A stretch of 64,000 bases of DNA from CAWKGC01 sp963849005 (GCA_963849005.1 CAWKGC010000028.1:1-64000); one strand, 5' to 3'; counted from the stretch's first letter, positions 1-8,929 are shown. The notes: a model not told the origin generated them from the letters alone. A program made the numbers and translations.

Positions 1-826
1 TGTAGGTGCCGAGCAGCGTGATCTCGGCAAGGGTCAGCTTGCGCATGTCGATCTCGCTCGCCCAGTCCTGCAGGCCGACGTGCATGATCACCCCTCCCGG
101 CTTCACCGCCGCGAAGGCGGCATTGCGCGTGGCCTTGGCGCCTACCGCGTCGATCACGAGGTCGATGGAATTGTCCGGCGTCTTTTCGGCGGCGGGGTCG
201 AAGGCGCGGCATCCGGCGTGCTTTTCGATCGACGCACGGCGCAGCGCATTGGTCTCCGCCACCCGCACCTCGCTTGCGCCGTAGCTTCGCGCAAGCAGCG
301 CGGCAAGCATGCCGATCGCGCCGCCGCCGATGATGAGCAGGGAGCTTTCCTGCAGCGGCCGGTGCATCGCGCGCATCGACAGGTTCATCGCGTGCAGCGC
401 CGTCGCGGCCGGCTCGGTCAGCGCCGCCATCACCGGCGTCATGTCCTGCGGGATCTCGACCAGGCTCGATGTCGGGATCGACATGCGCTCGGCGAACGCG
501 CCGGGGCGCGTCATGCCGACCATGGTGCGGTTGGCGCAGAGGTTGTTCCTGCCCTGCACGCAGAACTCGCAGGTGCCGCAGGTGATGAGCGGGTTCGCGG
601 TGTAGCGCGTGCCGATGCCGGGCCCGGCGACCACCGTGCCGGCGAGTTCATGCCCGAGGATCAGCGGCGGGTTCCGGCGCGGGTCGTGGCCGTGGTAGGC
701 GTGCATGTCGGACCCGCAGATGCCCACCGCGTCGATCTTCAGCACCACCTCGTTCGCGGCCAGCGCCGGTTCGGGCTCGTCGCGGTAGGTGACCTCGAGG
801 GGATTGGTATAGACAAGCGCCTTCAT
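1..826 (-). CDS. Zinc-dependent alcohol dehydrogenase (MDR family), 3' part cut by window edge
   Basis: The first 275 codons of a medium-chain, zinc-dependent dehydrogenase are present; the C-terminus lies outside the window. Visible are the catalytic-zinc motif GICGSDMHAYHGHD, the LGHELAG segment, the four-cysteine structural-zinc loop (CGTCEFCVQGRNNLC) and the NAD-binding GGGAIGM turn. The ATG at 826 lies 5 bases after the stop of the SDR gene, so it is the last visible gene of the sulfonate operon. In Cupriavidus, two extra dehydrogenases accompany HpsN and interconvert the enantiomers of DHPS. This gene and the SDR are inferred to do that job. Substrate is not provable from sequence; a threonine- or sorbitol-dehydrogenase-like activity is the alternative. 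Confidence 0.85.
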   Translation of the reverse strand, partial: MKALVYTNPLEVTYRDEPEPALAANEVVLKIDAVGICGSDMHAYHGHDPRRNPPLILGHELAGTVVAGPGIGTRYTANPLITCGTCEFCVQGRNNLCANRTMVGMTRPGAFAERMSIPTSSLVEIPQDMTPVMAALTEPAATALHAMNLSMRAMHRPLQESSLLIIGGGAIGMLAALLARSYGASEVRVAETNALRRASIEKHAGCRAFDPAAEKTPDNSIDLVIDAVGAKATRNAAFAAVKPGGVIMHVGLQDWASEIDMRKLTLAEITLLGTY

Positions 827-831
827 GGTCG

Positions 832-1603
832 TCACTTTGCGGTGAAACCGCCATCGACGGCAAGCGTCTGGCCGGTAATGTAGTCGGAAGCCGGGCTGCA
901 CAGGAACACCGCCGCGCCCTGCAGGTCGGCCAGTTCGCCGTTGCGGCCGATCGCCGTCTGCGCGGCGAGCGCGCCGATGCGCGCCGCGTCGCCGTACACC
1001 GGTGCGGTGAGCGCGGTCGGAAAGAAGCCCGGCGCGATCGCATTCGCGTTGATGCCGAAGCGCGACCACTCCTCGGCCATCGCGCGCGTCAACTGCACGA
1101 TGCCGCCCTTGGCCGCGCCGTACGGCGCCCCCTTCGGGAACGCGCGGTACGACTGCAGCGAGGCGATGTTGAGGATGCGTCCCCACGCTTTCGCCTTCAT
1201 CCCCGGCACGAGCGCGCGGGAGAGGAAGAACGGCGCTGAAAGCATCACCTCGACCTGTTCATCCCAGGCCGCGTCGGTGATCTCGTCGGCCGATTGCCGG
1301 TGGTTGAGTCCCGCGGCGTGCACGACGATGTCGATCGCGCCGAACGGTTTCGCCGCCGCTTCGGCAAGCGCGCCGAGCGAGGCAGCGCTTGCCGACGTCG
1401 CCGGCGACGCTTGCCGCGGCCCCGCCCGCTTTCGATATGGCGTTGCGCGCCTCTTCCAGCGCGGCCTCGCGCCGCGCGCACAGCACCACGCCCGCGCCCG
1501 CGGAGGCGAGCGCTTCCGCAATTGCGCGCCCGATGCCGGAGCTTGCCCCCGTGACGAGCGCCACCTTGCCGCCGAGGCGGAAGCGGTCGAGCACGTCGGC
1601 CAT
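832..1603 (-). CDS. Short-chain dehydrogenase/reductase (SDR), frame interrupted
   Basis: A classical SDR of about 257 residues. The N-terminal part has the Rossmann motif TGASSGIG; the later part has the NNAG-equivalent VHAAG, the catalytic Ser in NIASLQS, the YGAAKG Tyr/Lys pair, the NAIAPGFF segment and a usual C-terminal VDGGFTAK. The two halves are in different frames, and the switch falls near 1388-1393 just after AGDVGK. A one-base surplus or two-base loss explains it. The ATG at 1603 is 2 bases from the hpsN stop. In the DHPS pathway it is a candidate 2-dehydrogenase (HpsO/HpsP role), working with the zinc dehydrogenase to racemise DHPS before HpsN. That role is inferred from context. 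Confidence 0.83.
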
Positions 1604-1605
1604 CG

Positions 1606-2919
1606 TCAGGCCGTCACTTGCTCGCCGAGCGGGAACTGTTCCCCCGGGAAATATTTGTGCAGCCGGTCGTCCGCGGTGCGCGCGTGCGCCTCCATGCCCT
1701 CGAGGCGCGAGATGCGCGCGGTGACCTGCCCGGTCTGGCGGTTGGCATCGCGCGTCATGCGCTGCCAGGTAAGCGTCTTGATGAACTTGTGCACCGACAG
1801 CCCGCCGGAATAGCGCGCCGCGCCCTTGGTCGGCAGGATGTGGTTCGGCCCCGAGGTCTTGTCGCCGAAGGCCACGGTGGTCTCCTCGCCGAGGAAGAGC
1901 GAGCCGTAGCAGGTGAGGTGCTTCAGCCACCAGTCGAGGTCTTTCGCATGCACCTCGAGATGCTCGCTCGCGTAGTGATCCGAGATCCTCACCACTTCCT
2001 CGCGCGTGTCGCAGAGGACCACTTCGCCGTAGTCGCGCCACGCCGCGCCCGCCGCATCGCAGGCCGTGGGCGGGAGGGCCGCAATCAGTTCCGGCACCAG
2101 CTTCATCACCTGCTCGGCGAGCTTCGATGAGTCCGTGAAAAGCCACGCCGGCGACTCGTGCCCGTGCTCTGCCTGCCCGACCAGGTCGGTGGCCACCATC
2201 ATCGGGTCCGCCGTCGCGTCCGCGATCACGGCCACTTCCGACGGGCCGGCGAAGACGTCGATGCCGACCTTGCCGAAGAGCATGCGCTTGGCCTCGGCGA
2301 CGTACTTGTTGCCGGGGCCGACGATGATGTCGGCGGGCCGCGCGCCGAAGAGGCCATAGGCCATCGTCGCGATCGCCTGCACGCCTCCCAGCGTCATGAT
2401 CACGTCGGCGCCCGCGACCTTCATCGCGTAGAGCACGTAGGGATGGATGCCCTGCCCCTTGTACGGCGTCGAGCATGCCACCACCATCGGCACGCCCGCC
2501 GCCTTGGCCGTGCCCACGCTCATGTAGGCCGAGGCGATGTGCGCGTAGCGCCCGGTGGGGACGTAGCAGCCCGCGACGTTGACCGGGATCAGCCGCTGCC
2601 CGGCGACGAGTCCCGGGGACACCTCGACCTCGAACTCCTCGATCGAGTCGCGCTGCGCGATCGCGAAGCGGCGCACCTGCTCGGCGGCGTAGGCGATGTC
2701 CGCCTTCACCGTTTCCGGCACGTCGCGCGCGCGGCGCTCGACTTCCTCGCGGCTGACGACGATGTCGCCCGTCCACTTGTCGAGCTTCTCCGCGTACTCG
2801 CGCACCGCCGCCTCGCCGCGCGCCTCTATCGCGGCGAGCATCTCCGCGACCACCGCCTGCGCGTTGCCCGACTCGGTCTCCGGCGTCTTCCCGGCCTTCT
2901 TCAGGTACGTGGTTGCCAT
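1606..2919 (-). CDS. hpsN: Sulfopropanediol 3-dehydrogenase (HpsN-like, HisD superfamily)
   Basis: A 437-residue HisD-superfamily enzyme. The zinc and catalytic residues known from histidinol dehydrogenase align: Q249 and H252 (GQAEHGHES), E319-H320 (YASEHL), D353 and H360 (FGDKTSGPNHILPT), and H412 (EGMEAH). It is next to sulfonate transport and SuyAB genes, not histidine genes, and carries the PNHILPTKGAARYSGG stretch typical of HpsN-like members. HpsN oxidises (R)-DHPS to (R)-sulfolactate with two NAD+ in the cytoplasm. It sits between the binding protein (28-base gap) and the SDR (2-base gap). Family assignment is firm. Substrate rests on context. Confidence 0.88.
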   Translation of the reverse strand: MATTYLKKAGKTPETESGNAQAVVAEMLAAIEARGEAAVREYAEKLDKWTGDIVVSREEVERRARDVPETVKADIAYAAEQVRRFAIAQRDSIEEFEVEVSPGLVAGQRLIPVNVAGCYVPTGRYAHIASAYMSVGTAKAAGVPMVVACSTPYKGQGIHPYVLYAMKVAGADVIMTLGGVQAIATMAYGLFGARPADIIVGPGNKYVAEAKRMLFGKVGIDVFAGPSEVAVIADATADPMMVATDLVGQAEHGHESPAWLFTDSSKLAEQVMKLVPELIAALPPTACDAAGAAWRDYGEVVLCDTREEVVRISDHYASEHLEVHAKDLDWWLKHLTCYGSLFLGEETTVAFGDKTSGPNHILPTKGAARYSGGLSVHKFIKTLTWQRMTRDANRQTGQVTARISRLEGMEAHARTADDRLHKYFPGEQFPLGEQVTA

Positions 2920-2947
2920 GGCTTCACTCCGTTGCCTTGATGCGCAT

Positions 2948-3991
2948 TCAGTTGGACTTGTTCGCGAACGCCTTCAGCTTCGGGTCGTTCTCGACCATCT
3001 TCATGAAGTCGTCGCTGATGTAGGTCTTCGCCACGGGGACTTCCTGGATCGAGCCCGCGCCCTTCATGAAGTCGCCGATCTTCGTGAACCAGCCGTCGGC
3101 GGGCGAGGCGCCCGAGGCGCGGTTCAACGCGGCCAGCTGCTGCGCGAGATCGAGCGTCGGGCGCGTGTCGAATTCCTTGTTCATCGCCGCCTCCGAGATC
3201 ACCACGCCGCCCTTCTCGTAGAACTTCGCCATCATCGCGATCGCTTCCTTCTTGTTGGCGTGCGCCCATTTCTGCGCGCGCAGGTAGATCGCGAGGAACT
3301 TGGCGACGTTCTGCGGCTTTTCCTTGGCGTAGTCGGCGCGCACGATCAGGGCGCCCGGGACCATTGCGCCGCCGTCCTTGCCCGTGCACAGCGTCTTGGC
3401 CCCCGCCTTCTCCTCCAGCGTGTAGGTGTTGGGCGCCCAGACGCCGGCGAGTTCCGTGTTGTTCGACGACATCGCCGAGATGATTTCCGCTTGTCCCATG
3501 TTCTTCAGCGTCACGTCGGCCTTCTTCAGCCCGTACTTGGCGAGGCAGGCCTGCACCGCGAAGTCGCCGGTGGAGTTTGCCGTGAGCAGGATGGTCTGCC
3601 CCTTCATCGAGGCGGGGTTGGCCATGTACTGCGCCGCCTTGTCGCCGCGCACCAGCAGCGCGTTGCCCTGCGACTCGTCGTTGGTGATGCCGATGGTCAT
3701 GATGTTGAAGCGCACGGCGCCGAGCACCGCGGGCACCGAGCCCGTGCCGCCCACGTCCCACGACTTGGAGGCCGAGGCCGCGATCTGCGGCACGCCCGCA
3801 GGGAAGGTGCTGAACTCGGGCTTCAGCCCCAGCTCGCCCCACCAGTTCTTCTCGGTGGCGATGAAGAACGGCAGCGCCCAGTAGAGGGCCGGCTGGTAGC
3901 TGACCTTGATCTCCTCGGGCGCCTGCGCCTGCGCGTTGGCGAAGGCGAATGTGGCAATGACGGCGGCAACAATCCTGCTGGCTGCTTTCAT
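2948..3991 (-). CDS. Periplasmic substrate-binding protein of a TauA/SsuA-type ABC transporter
   Basis: A 347-residue NMT1/TauA-like binding protein. It starts with a signal peptide (MKAASRIVAAVIATFAFANA, likely cleaved after AQA) and then IKVSYQPALYWALPFFIATE, the usual opening of sulfonate- and nitrate-type binding proteins. The ATG at 3991 has a GAGGAG ribosome site. It is encoded 21 bases after the ATPase and 28 bases before hpsN. It should deliver DHPS, sulfolactate or a related sulfonate to the two permeases. Exact ligand cannot be read from the sequence. Confidence 0.88.
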   Translation of the reverse strand: MKAASRIVAAVIATFAFANAQAQAPEEIKVSYQPALYWALPFFIATEKNWWGELGLKPEFSTFPAGVPQIAASASKSWDVGGTGSVPAVLGAVRFNIMTIGITNDESQGNALLVRGDKAAQYMANPASMKGQTILLTANSTGDFAVQACLAKYGLKKADVTLKNMGQAEIISAMSSNNTELAGVWAPNTYTLEEKAGAKTLCTGKDGGAMVPGALIVRADYAKEKPQNVAKFLAIYLRAQKWAHANKKEAIAMMAKFYEKGGVVISEAAMNKEFDTRPTLDLAQQLAALNRASGASPADGWFTKIGDFMKGAGSIQEVPVAKTYISDDFMKMVENDPKLKAFANKSN

Positions 3992-4012
3992 GGTTTTCTC
4001 CTCGTTGGTTTT

Positions 4013-4810
4013 TCAGTGCTCGCCGGGCTGCTGCTGCTCGCGCAGCAGTCTCCAGATGCGGGTACGCAAATGCACGAACGACGCCTGGTCCATCACCTCC
4101 TCGATGTGCTCGAGGCGGTCCCAGTTCTCGGCGCGGCGCACGCTTGCCACGTCGATGATCTCGCGAATCCGCCCCGGGCGGCGGGTCATCACCACCACGC
4201 GGTCGGCAAGATAGACAGCTTCCTCCACCGCGTGCGTGATGAACAGCACCGAGCGCGGGTTCTTGCGCGCAAGGCGCACCAGCTCTTCCTGCATGACGGT
4301 GCGCGTCTGCGCGTCCAGCGCGCCGAAGGGCTCGTCCATCAGCAGCACCGCCGGGTCGAGCGCGTAGGCGCGCGCGATCGCGACCCGCTGCTGCATGCCG
4401 CCGGAGAGCTGGTGCGGGAAGGCGCTCTCGTAGCCCTGCAGCGACATCAGCTCGATGAAGCGGCGGATCGGCTCTCCGCGCTCGGCCACCGGCACGCCCT
4501 TGCACTTGAGCCCGAAGTCGATGTTCTCCCAGACCGTCTTCCACGGGAACAGCGCGAACTGCTGGAACACCACCGCGCGCTCGGGCCCGGGCGCGGTCAC
4601 GAGTTTCCCGCCGACCTTCACCGTGCCTTCGCTCGGGAACTCGAGCCCCGCGACCATGCGCAGGCAGGTGGTCTTGCCGCAGCCCGAAGGGCCGACGATG
4701 GCGACGAATTCCTTCTCGCGGATCGTGAGGTCGATGCCGTCCAGCGTGAGGAAATCCTTGCCGTCGCGGGTGAAGACCCGGCGCACGCCCTCGAAAACGA
4801 TCTCGCTCAT
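4013..4810 (-). CDS. ABC transporter ATP-binding protein (TauB/SsuB type)
   Basis: A 265-residue ATPase energising the sulfonate-type importer. All elements are visible in order: Walker A GPSGCGKTT, Q-loop (VFQQFALFPW), signature LSGGMQQR, Walker B VLLMDEPFGALDA and the H-loop ITHAVEEA. The start at 4810 (MSEIVFEG) is preferred over an in-frame ATG at 4843 because it overlaps the TGA of the preceding permease as ATGA, which suggests translational coupling. It is the only ATPase for two permease genes and one binding protein. Confidence 0.92.
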   Translation of the reverse strand: MSEIVFEGVRRVFTRDGKDFLTLDGIDLTIREKEFVAIVGPSGCGKTTCLRMVAGLEFPSEGTVKVGGKLVTAPGPERAVVFQQFALFPWKTVWENIDFGLKCKGVPVAERGEPIRRFIELMSLQGYESAFPHQLSGGMQQRVAIARAYALDPAVLLMDEPFGALDAQTRTVMQEELVRLARKNPRSVLFITHAVEEAVYLADRVVVMTRRPGRIREIIDVASVRRAENWDRLEHIEEVMDQASFVHLRTRIWRLLREQQQPGEH

Positions 4811-5591
4811 CGCCCGCGCCTCCTGTTGATGGTGCGCTTCCATGCGCCTGCAGCAGCACGTCGATGACGATGCCCACCGAGCCGATCGCGATCATGCCCG
4901 CCATCACCGTGGAAGTGCTGATGCTCGCCTGCCCCTTGACCATCAGGTAGCCGATGCCGCTCGAGGCGACGATGAGTTCCGCGCCGACCAGCGACTGCCA
5001 GCCGAGCCCCGCGCTGATGCGCAGCCCTGCGACGATCGACGGCACGGACGCCGGCAGCAGCACTTCGACGATGATGCGCCAGTTGCTCGCCCCCAGCGTC
5101 TGCGCCGCCTCGATGAAGCGCGGCTCGACGAATTTCGCGCCGCGGTAGGCGTTGATGAGCGCCGGCGGGAAGGCGCCCATGAAGATGATCAGCGTCGGCC
5201 CGCCGATGCCGGTGCCGAACCAGAGCGCGGCGAAGGGCACCCACGCGATCGGCGCGATGAAGCGCACGGCCTCGAAAAGCGGCGAGACGACATCGTCCAG
5301 CCAGCGGAACCACCCCATGAGCAGTCCCAGCGGCACGCCGATCGCGGCGGCGAGCCCGAAGCCCAGCAGGTAGCGCCCGACGCTCGAGACGAGGTGCTGC
5401 TGGATCGTGTAGCCGGCGAAGGGCTTGGCCGTCAGCTCGACGATGCGGTCGACCACGCCCCAGGGCGTGGGCAGGAACTGCGAAGGCACGAAGCCGCTCA
5501 AGGCCACCGCGCTCCACACGCCGAAGAGCGTCGCGAAGCCCAGCGTGCTCAGCAGCCAGAACTCCTTCGCGGTGAGCGCGTCGCGGTTCAT
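4807..5591 (-). CDS. ABC transporter permease (TauC/SsuC type), first of two; late frameshift
   Basis: A BPD_transp_1-type inner-membrane permease of about 260 residues. After MNRDALTAKEFW there is a run of membrane helices with the EAA-type loop around EAAQTLGASNWRIIVEVLLP that contacts the ATPase. The frame is intact to IDVLLQ (about 4850), then one base must be skipped or added to reach WKRTINRRRGR and a TGA that overlaps the ATPase start. That overlap supports the frameshift being a sequence error. It lies 10 bases after the other permease. The two permeases probably form a heterodimer. Confidence 0.85.
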
Positions 5592-5601
5592 CGCGCGCGT
5601 C

Positions 5602-6378
5602 TCATGAGGTGCGCCACGGCATCGAGCGCTTCTCGATCGCGCCGAGCAGCCACGTCATCGCGCCGCCGCACACGCCGACGAAGATCATGCCGACCAGGAT
5701 CATCGCCGGGAAGATGTCCTGCGACGCGGCGTTGAGCACCTGCCCGAGGCCGTGCAGCGCGCCGACGAGCTCGCCTGCGACCAGCGTGGTCCACGAGGCC
5801 TGCAGTGAGAGCCTGAGTCCCGTGAAGATGTGCGGCGCGGCGCCCGGGACGAGCACCTCGCGGATGAAGGTCCAGCGCTTCGCGCCGAGCATCGCCGCGG
5901 CCTCGACGAGATACGGCTCCATCGCGCGCACGCCGGTGTAGGTGTTGATCACCGAGGGCACGAAGGCGGCGACGAAGATCACCATCACTTTCGCCGCGTC
6001 GCCCAATCCCAGCCAGACGATCGCGAGCGGGATCCACGCGAGCGGCGGGATGGGCCGCAGCAAAAGGAAGATCGGGTTGATGAAGGCCTCGGCGCGCTTC
6101 GACCAGCCCATCGCGAGCCCGAGCGGCACGCCCACCGCGATCGCCGCGAGGAAGCCCATCAGCACCAGCTTGCAGCTTTGCAGGATGTGCTGCCAGAGCT
6201 TGGCATCGGCGTAGCCCTGCACCGAGATCTGCGTGAGCGCGGCCCACACCTCGCGCGGGGAGGCGAAGCGCGCGGCGCTGATGACGCCGGTCGCGGTCAG
6301 CACGTACCAGAGCGCGAACGTGCCCGCCACCGTCGCGACGGCAATCTGCGTGCGCCCGAACCGGCGTCTTGCCGCCAT
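5602..6378 (-). CDS. ABC transporter permease (TauC/SsuC type), second of two
   Basis: A 258-residue permease with an intact frame. It starts at MAARRRFGRTQ (ATG at 6378), has about six hydrophobic helices and the EAA loop VEAAAMLGAKRWTFIREVLVP. It is clearly related to the permease at 4807-5591 but not a recent copy. It is 26 bases downstream of suyB, which ties transport to sulfolactate cleavage. Most SsuC/TauC transporters have one permease gene, so a tandem pair with one ATPase suggests a heterodimeric channel. Confidence 0.88.
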   Translation of the reverse strand: MAARRRFGRTQIAVATVAGTFALWYVLTATGVISAARFASPREVWAALTQISVQGYADAKLWQHILQSCKLVLMGFLAAIAVGVPLGLAMGWSKRAEAFINPIFLLLRPIPPLAWIPLAIVWLGLGDAAKVMVIFVAAFVPSVINTYTGVRAMEPYLVEAAAMLGAKRWTFIREVLVPGAAPHIFTGLRLSLQASWTTLVAGELVGALHGLGQVLNAASQDIFPAMILVGMIFVGVCGGAMTWLLGAIEKRSMPWRTS

Positions 6379-6404
6379 CGCTTGGCTTTCCGGCCGCTTT
6401 GCGC

Positions 6405-7574
6405 TCAGGCGCTCTCGTAGAGGCGCGTCAGGACGAACTCGCGGTGCCCGAGCGCCTCGGCGGCGGTCAGCCGCCCGTTGGCGGTGCGGAACATGCATTC
6501 GAGCAGCGCGTCGCCGGCCTGGTCGGGGTTCATTTCCTTGCGCAGCAGCCCCGAGACATCGACGTCGATGTGCTCGCTCATCAGCTTCACGGTGCGCGGG
6601 TTGGCGCACAGCTTGATCACCGGCAGGATCGGGTTGCCGATGACGTTGCCCTGCCCCGTCGGGAAGAGGTGCACGGTGTAGCCGGCGGCGGCGCACAGCG
6701 TCACCATCTCGGCCGCGGCGGACGACGAGTCCATGAACCACAGCCCCGGCCCGGTCGGCGCCTCCGCCTTGTCGAGGATGCCGTCGACCAAGCACTTGCG
6801 GCCGATCTTCTGGATGTTGCCGAGCGCCTTCTCCTCGATCGTGGTCAGCCCCCCTGCGATGTTGCCCTTGGTCGGCTGCGAGTCCGAGAGGTCGCTGGTC
6901 TTGTGCTTGTCGATGATCGCCTGGTAGCGGTCGAACATGAACTGGAACTTCTTGCGCACGTCGTCGGTGCGGCAGCGCGCCGCGACGAGGTGCTCGCCGC
7001 CGGTGAGCTCGGTGGTCTCGCCGAAGACCAGGGTCACGCCGTGGTCGTACATCTTGTCGAAGGCGTTGCCCACCGTGGGGTTGGCGCCGCAGCCCGAGGT
7101 CGTGTCCGACTCCCCGCACTTGGTCGAGACCCACAGGTCCTTCAGCGGCCTTTCCTCGCGGCGCAGCTCGGACGCCCACTGCACGAATTCCTTCGCCTTC
7201 TTCGAGGCGCGCATGATGGTGTCGTGGTCGCCGTGGCCCTCGATGCCGAAGCCGACCACGGGCTTGCCGGTCGCGGCGATGCCGTCGACGATCTTCTTCG
7301 TCCACTGGTCCTCGATGCCGATCACCACCACGGCGGCGACGTTCGGGTTGGAGCCCGTGCCGATCAGCGTGCGGAAGTGCAGGTCGAGGTCGGCGCCGAA
7401 CTGCAGGCGGCCGTAGGGGTGCGGCAACGCCATCGTCCCCTTGATGTTGTTCTCCACGGCGAGCGACGCCGCGTTCGAGAGGTCGTCCACCGGCAGGATG
7501 ATGACGTGGTTCCTCACGCCGATGCGGCCGTTTTCCCTCTTGTATCCCTGGAAACTCGCTTTGCTCAGGTTCAT
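6405..7574 (-). CDS. suyB: (2R)-sulfolactate sulfo-lyase, large (beta) subunit
   Basis: A 389-residue protein of the UxaA/altronate dehydratase large-chain superfamily, the usual size for SuyB. It begins SKASFQGYKRENGRIGVRN and contains ESDTTSGCGANPTVGN, typical of this superfamily. With the small subunit it would remove sulfite from (2R)-sulfolactate, leaving pyruvate. The separate SAF-domain small subunit at 7800-8081 and the HpsN and sulfonate transporter genes downstream favour SuyB over a sugar-acid dehydratase. The frame is intact. The 225-base gap to suyA holds a long inverted repeat. Confidence 0.88.
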   Translation of the reverse strand: MNLSKASFQGYKRENGRIGVRNHVIILPVDDLSNAASLAVENNIKGTMALPHPYGRLQFGADLDLHFRTLIGTGSNPNVAAVVVIGIEDQWTKKIVDGIAATGKPVVGFGIEGHGDHDTIMRASKKAKEFVQWASELRREERPLKDLWVSTKCGESDTTSGCGANPTVGNAFDKMYDHGVTLVFGETTELTGGEHLVAARCRTDDVRKKFQFMFDRYQAIIDKHKTSDLSDSQPTKGNIAGGLTTIEEKALGNIQKIGRKCLVDGILDKAEAPTGPGLWFMDSSSAAAEMVTLCAAAGYTVHLFPTGQGNVIGNPILPVIKLCANPRTVKLMSEHIDVDVSGLLRKEMNPDQAGDALLECMFRTANGRLTAAEALGHREFVLTRLYESA

Positions 7575-7624
7575 TGGTTTTCCTTGCTGGAACCGCCTGT
7601 GGATGGCGGGGGAACGGAATTTGG

Positions 7625-7756
7625 AACCGCCGATGAACGCCGATGAACGCCGATAAAACCGTGATGGTGGGTGGCTGCGTTGACGACCTCGCCTCCGGAA
7701 ACGAACTCAATCCTGATTTTGTTTTTATCGGCGTTCATCGGCGTCCATCGGCGGTT
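7625..7756. repeat. Long inverted repeat (REP-like) between suyA and suyB
   Basis: Arms at 7625-7658 and 7723-7756 are reverse complements over 34 bases with one mismatch, around a 64-base loop. Each arm contains tandem copies of an approximately 10-base CGATGAACGC-type unit. Similar 'GCGTTCATCGG' repeats are common between genes in proteobacteria and often give spurious proteins reading AFIGVHRR. In RNA it would form a strong hairpin inside the predicted operon transcript, between the two subunits of one enzyme. Confidence 0.85.
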
Positions 7757-7799
7757 AACTCATCTATCTCAATTTCACTCTGCCAGTCACTACCAAGGC

Positions 7800-8081
7800 C
7801 TACCAGCGCTTGGTCTTGATGTTCTGGACATGGGCGTGCTCGCCCACCTGGATGGCGGCGACGACGCGGCCGATGTCGACCCCGTACTTGATGACGGTGG
7901 CGTCCTTCGCGAGCGCCTTGATCGCCAGCTTGTGGCCGATGGGGATGTCGGACCTGGAGGTCACCTTGATCTCCTTGTCCTGGTCCATGATCCAGCCGGT
8001 CAGCGTGTCGCCGGACTTGACGCCCTCGACCACCACCACCCCCACCGAATCGCCCTCGTCGTGCACCACGAAATGGATCAT
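7800..8081 (-). CDS. suyA: (2R)-sulfolactate sulfo-lyase, small (alpha) subunit
   Basis: A 93-residue SAF-domain protein (MIHFVVHDEGDSVGVVVVEG start), the size expected for SuyA and for the UxaA N-terminal part. It keeps the GHKLAIKALAKD segment and ends VGEHAHVQNIKTKRW, as in this family. It is the first gene of the minus-strand operon, so the promoter should lie in 8082-8172, shared with the divergent regulator. It pairs with SuyB to cleave sulfolactate to pyruvate and sulfite. Confidence 0.87.
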   Translation of the reverse strand: MIHFVVHDEGDSVGVVVVEGVKSGDTLTGWIMDQDKEIKVTSRSDIPIGHKLAIKALAKDATVIKYGVDIGRVVAAIQVGEHAHVQNIKTKRW

Positions 8082-8141
8082 CGCTTCCCCCTCGGACAGT
8101 CAGGACAGGAAGCGAGTCTAGGCCGGCGCGAACGCGGTATT

Positions 8142-8156
8142 CAACTAGATGAGTTG
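8142..8156. promoter_or_regulatory. Candidate operator (inverted repeat CAACT-N5-AGTTG) in the divergent promoter
   Basis: A 5-base inverted repeat, CAACT at 8142-8146 and AGTTG at 8152-8156, lies between suyA and the GntR gene. GntR/HutC regulators usually bind short AT-rich palindromes next to their own gene. The site covers an in-frame ATG at 8149, which argues for a regulator start at 8173. Assignment rests only on position and symmetry. Confidence 0.35.
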
Positions 8157-8172
8157 CATGATACGCTGCAGC

Positions 8173-8929
8173 ATGCCCGTCCGATCCCCGCTCGATGCCG
8201 CCGCCGGCCGCCCGCTCTACGAGGAGCTGCGCGCGCGCCTCCTCGACGGCATCTCGCGCGGCCGCTGGAAGGCGGGCGATGCCATCCCGACGGAGGCCGA
8301 GCTCGCGCGGCGAGTTCACGGTGAGCATCGGCACGGTCAGGAAGGCGGTCGACGCGCTGGTCGCGGGCGGCGTGCTGCTGCGCCGCCAGGGCAAGGGCAC
8401 CTTCGTCGCCTCGCACAACGCCAGCCGGCTGATGTTCCACTTCTTCCACATCGTGCCGCGCGAAGGCGACAAGGCCTATCCCGAGGTGAGCACGCTCGAC
8501 TTCCGCCGCGACCGCGCCGATGCCGCAGTCGCGCGCGCGCTCGCCATCCCGCAGGACGACCGCGTGATCCGCATCCGCAACCTGCTCAAGCTCGCCGGCA
8601 TGCCGGTGATCGTGGACGACATCACGCTTCCGGCCGAGCTTTTCCCCGGGCTCTCGGAGAAGATCTTCACCTCGCGCGACAACACCATCTACCACCTCTA
8701 CCAGAGCCGCTACGGGATCAACGTGCTGCGCACCGACGAGCGGCTGCGCGCGGTCACGGCATCTGGCGCCCACGCCGCGCTGCTGCGCGTGGCGACCGGC
8801 GGCCCGCTGCTGGAAATCCGCCGTGTCGCCTTCAGCTTCCGCGACCGGCCGGTGGAAGCGCGCACCTCCATCGTCAACAGCGCCGCGCACGACTATCACA
8901 ACACCTTCGGCAAGAGCGAGCCGCTGTAG
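8173..8929 (+). CDS. GntR-family regulator with UTRA domain, frame interrupted
   Basis: About 250 residues. The N-terminal winged helix-turn-helix reads GRPLYEELRARLLDGI, KAGDAIPTEAELAR, then VSIGTVRKAVDALVAGG and RRQGKGTFVA, all classical GntR/HutC. The C-terminal half (MFHFFHIVP onward, ERLRAVTAS, LLEIRRVAFSFRDRPVE) is a UTRA effector domain. The frame changes near 8310, between the second and third helices. The start at 8173 is chosen; ATGs at 8149 and 8158 are alternatives. It is divergent from suyA and directly followed by the AEC transporter. It is the likely sulfonate-responsive repressor of the operon. Confidence 0.85.

Noticed and set aside
1606..2919. Histidinol dehydrogenase for histidine biosynthesis (hisD)
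   Set aside because: No his genes nearby; the setting is a sulfonate transporter plus suyAB, and the PNHILPTKGAARYSGG stretch suits HpsN.
2696..4867. A 723-codon open frame on the plus strand
   Set aside because: It is antisense to hpsN, the binding protein and the ATPase, which have clear motifs. Its Arg/His-rich composition is typical of a shadow frame in GC-rich DNA.
6405..8081. UxaA-type altronate or galactarate dehydratase
   Set aside because: The superfamily is the same, but the split small subunit, sizes and sulfonate neighbours fit SuyAB better.
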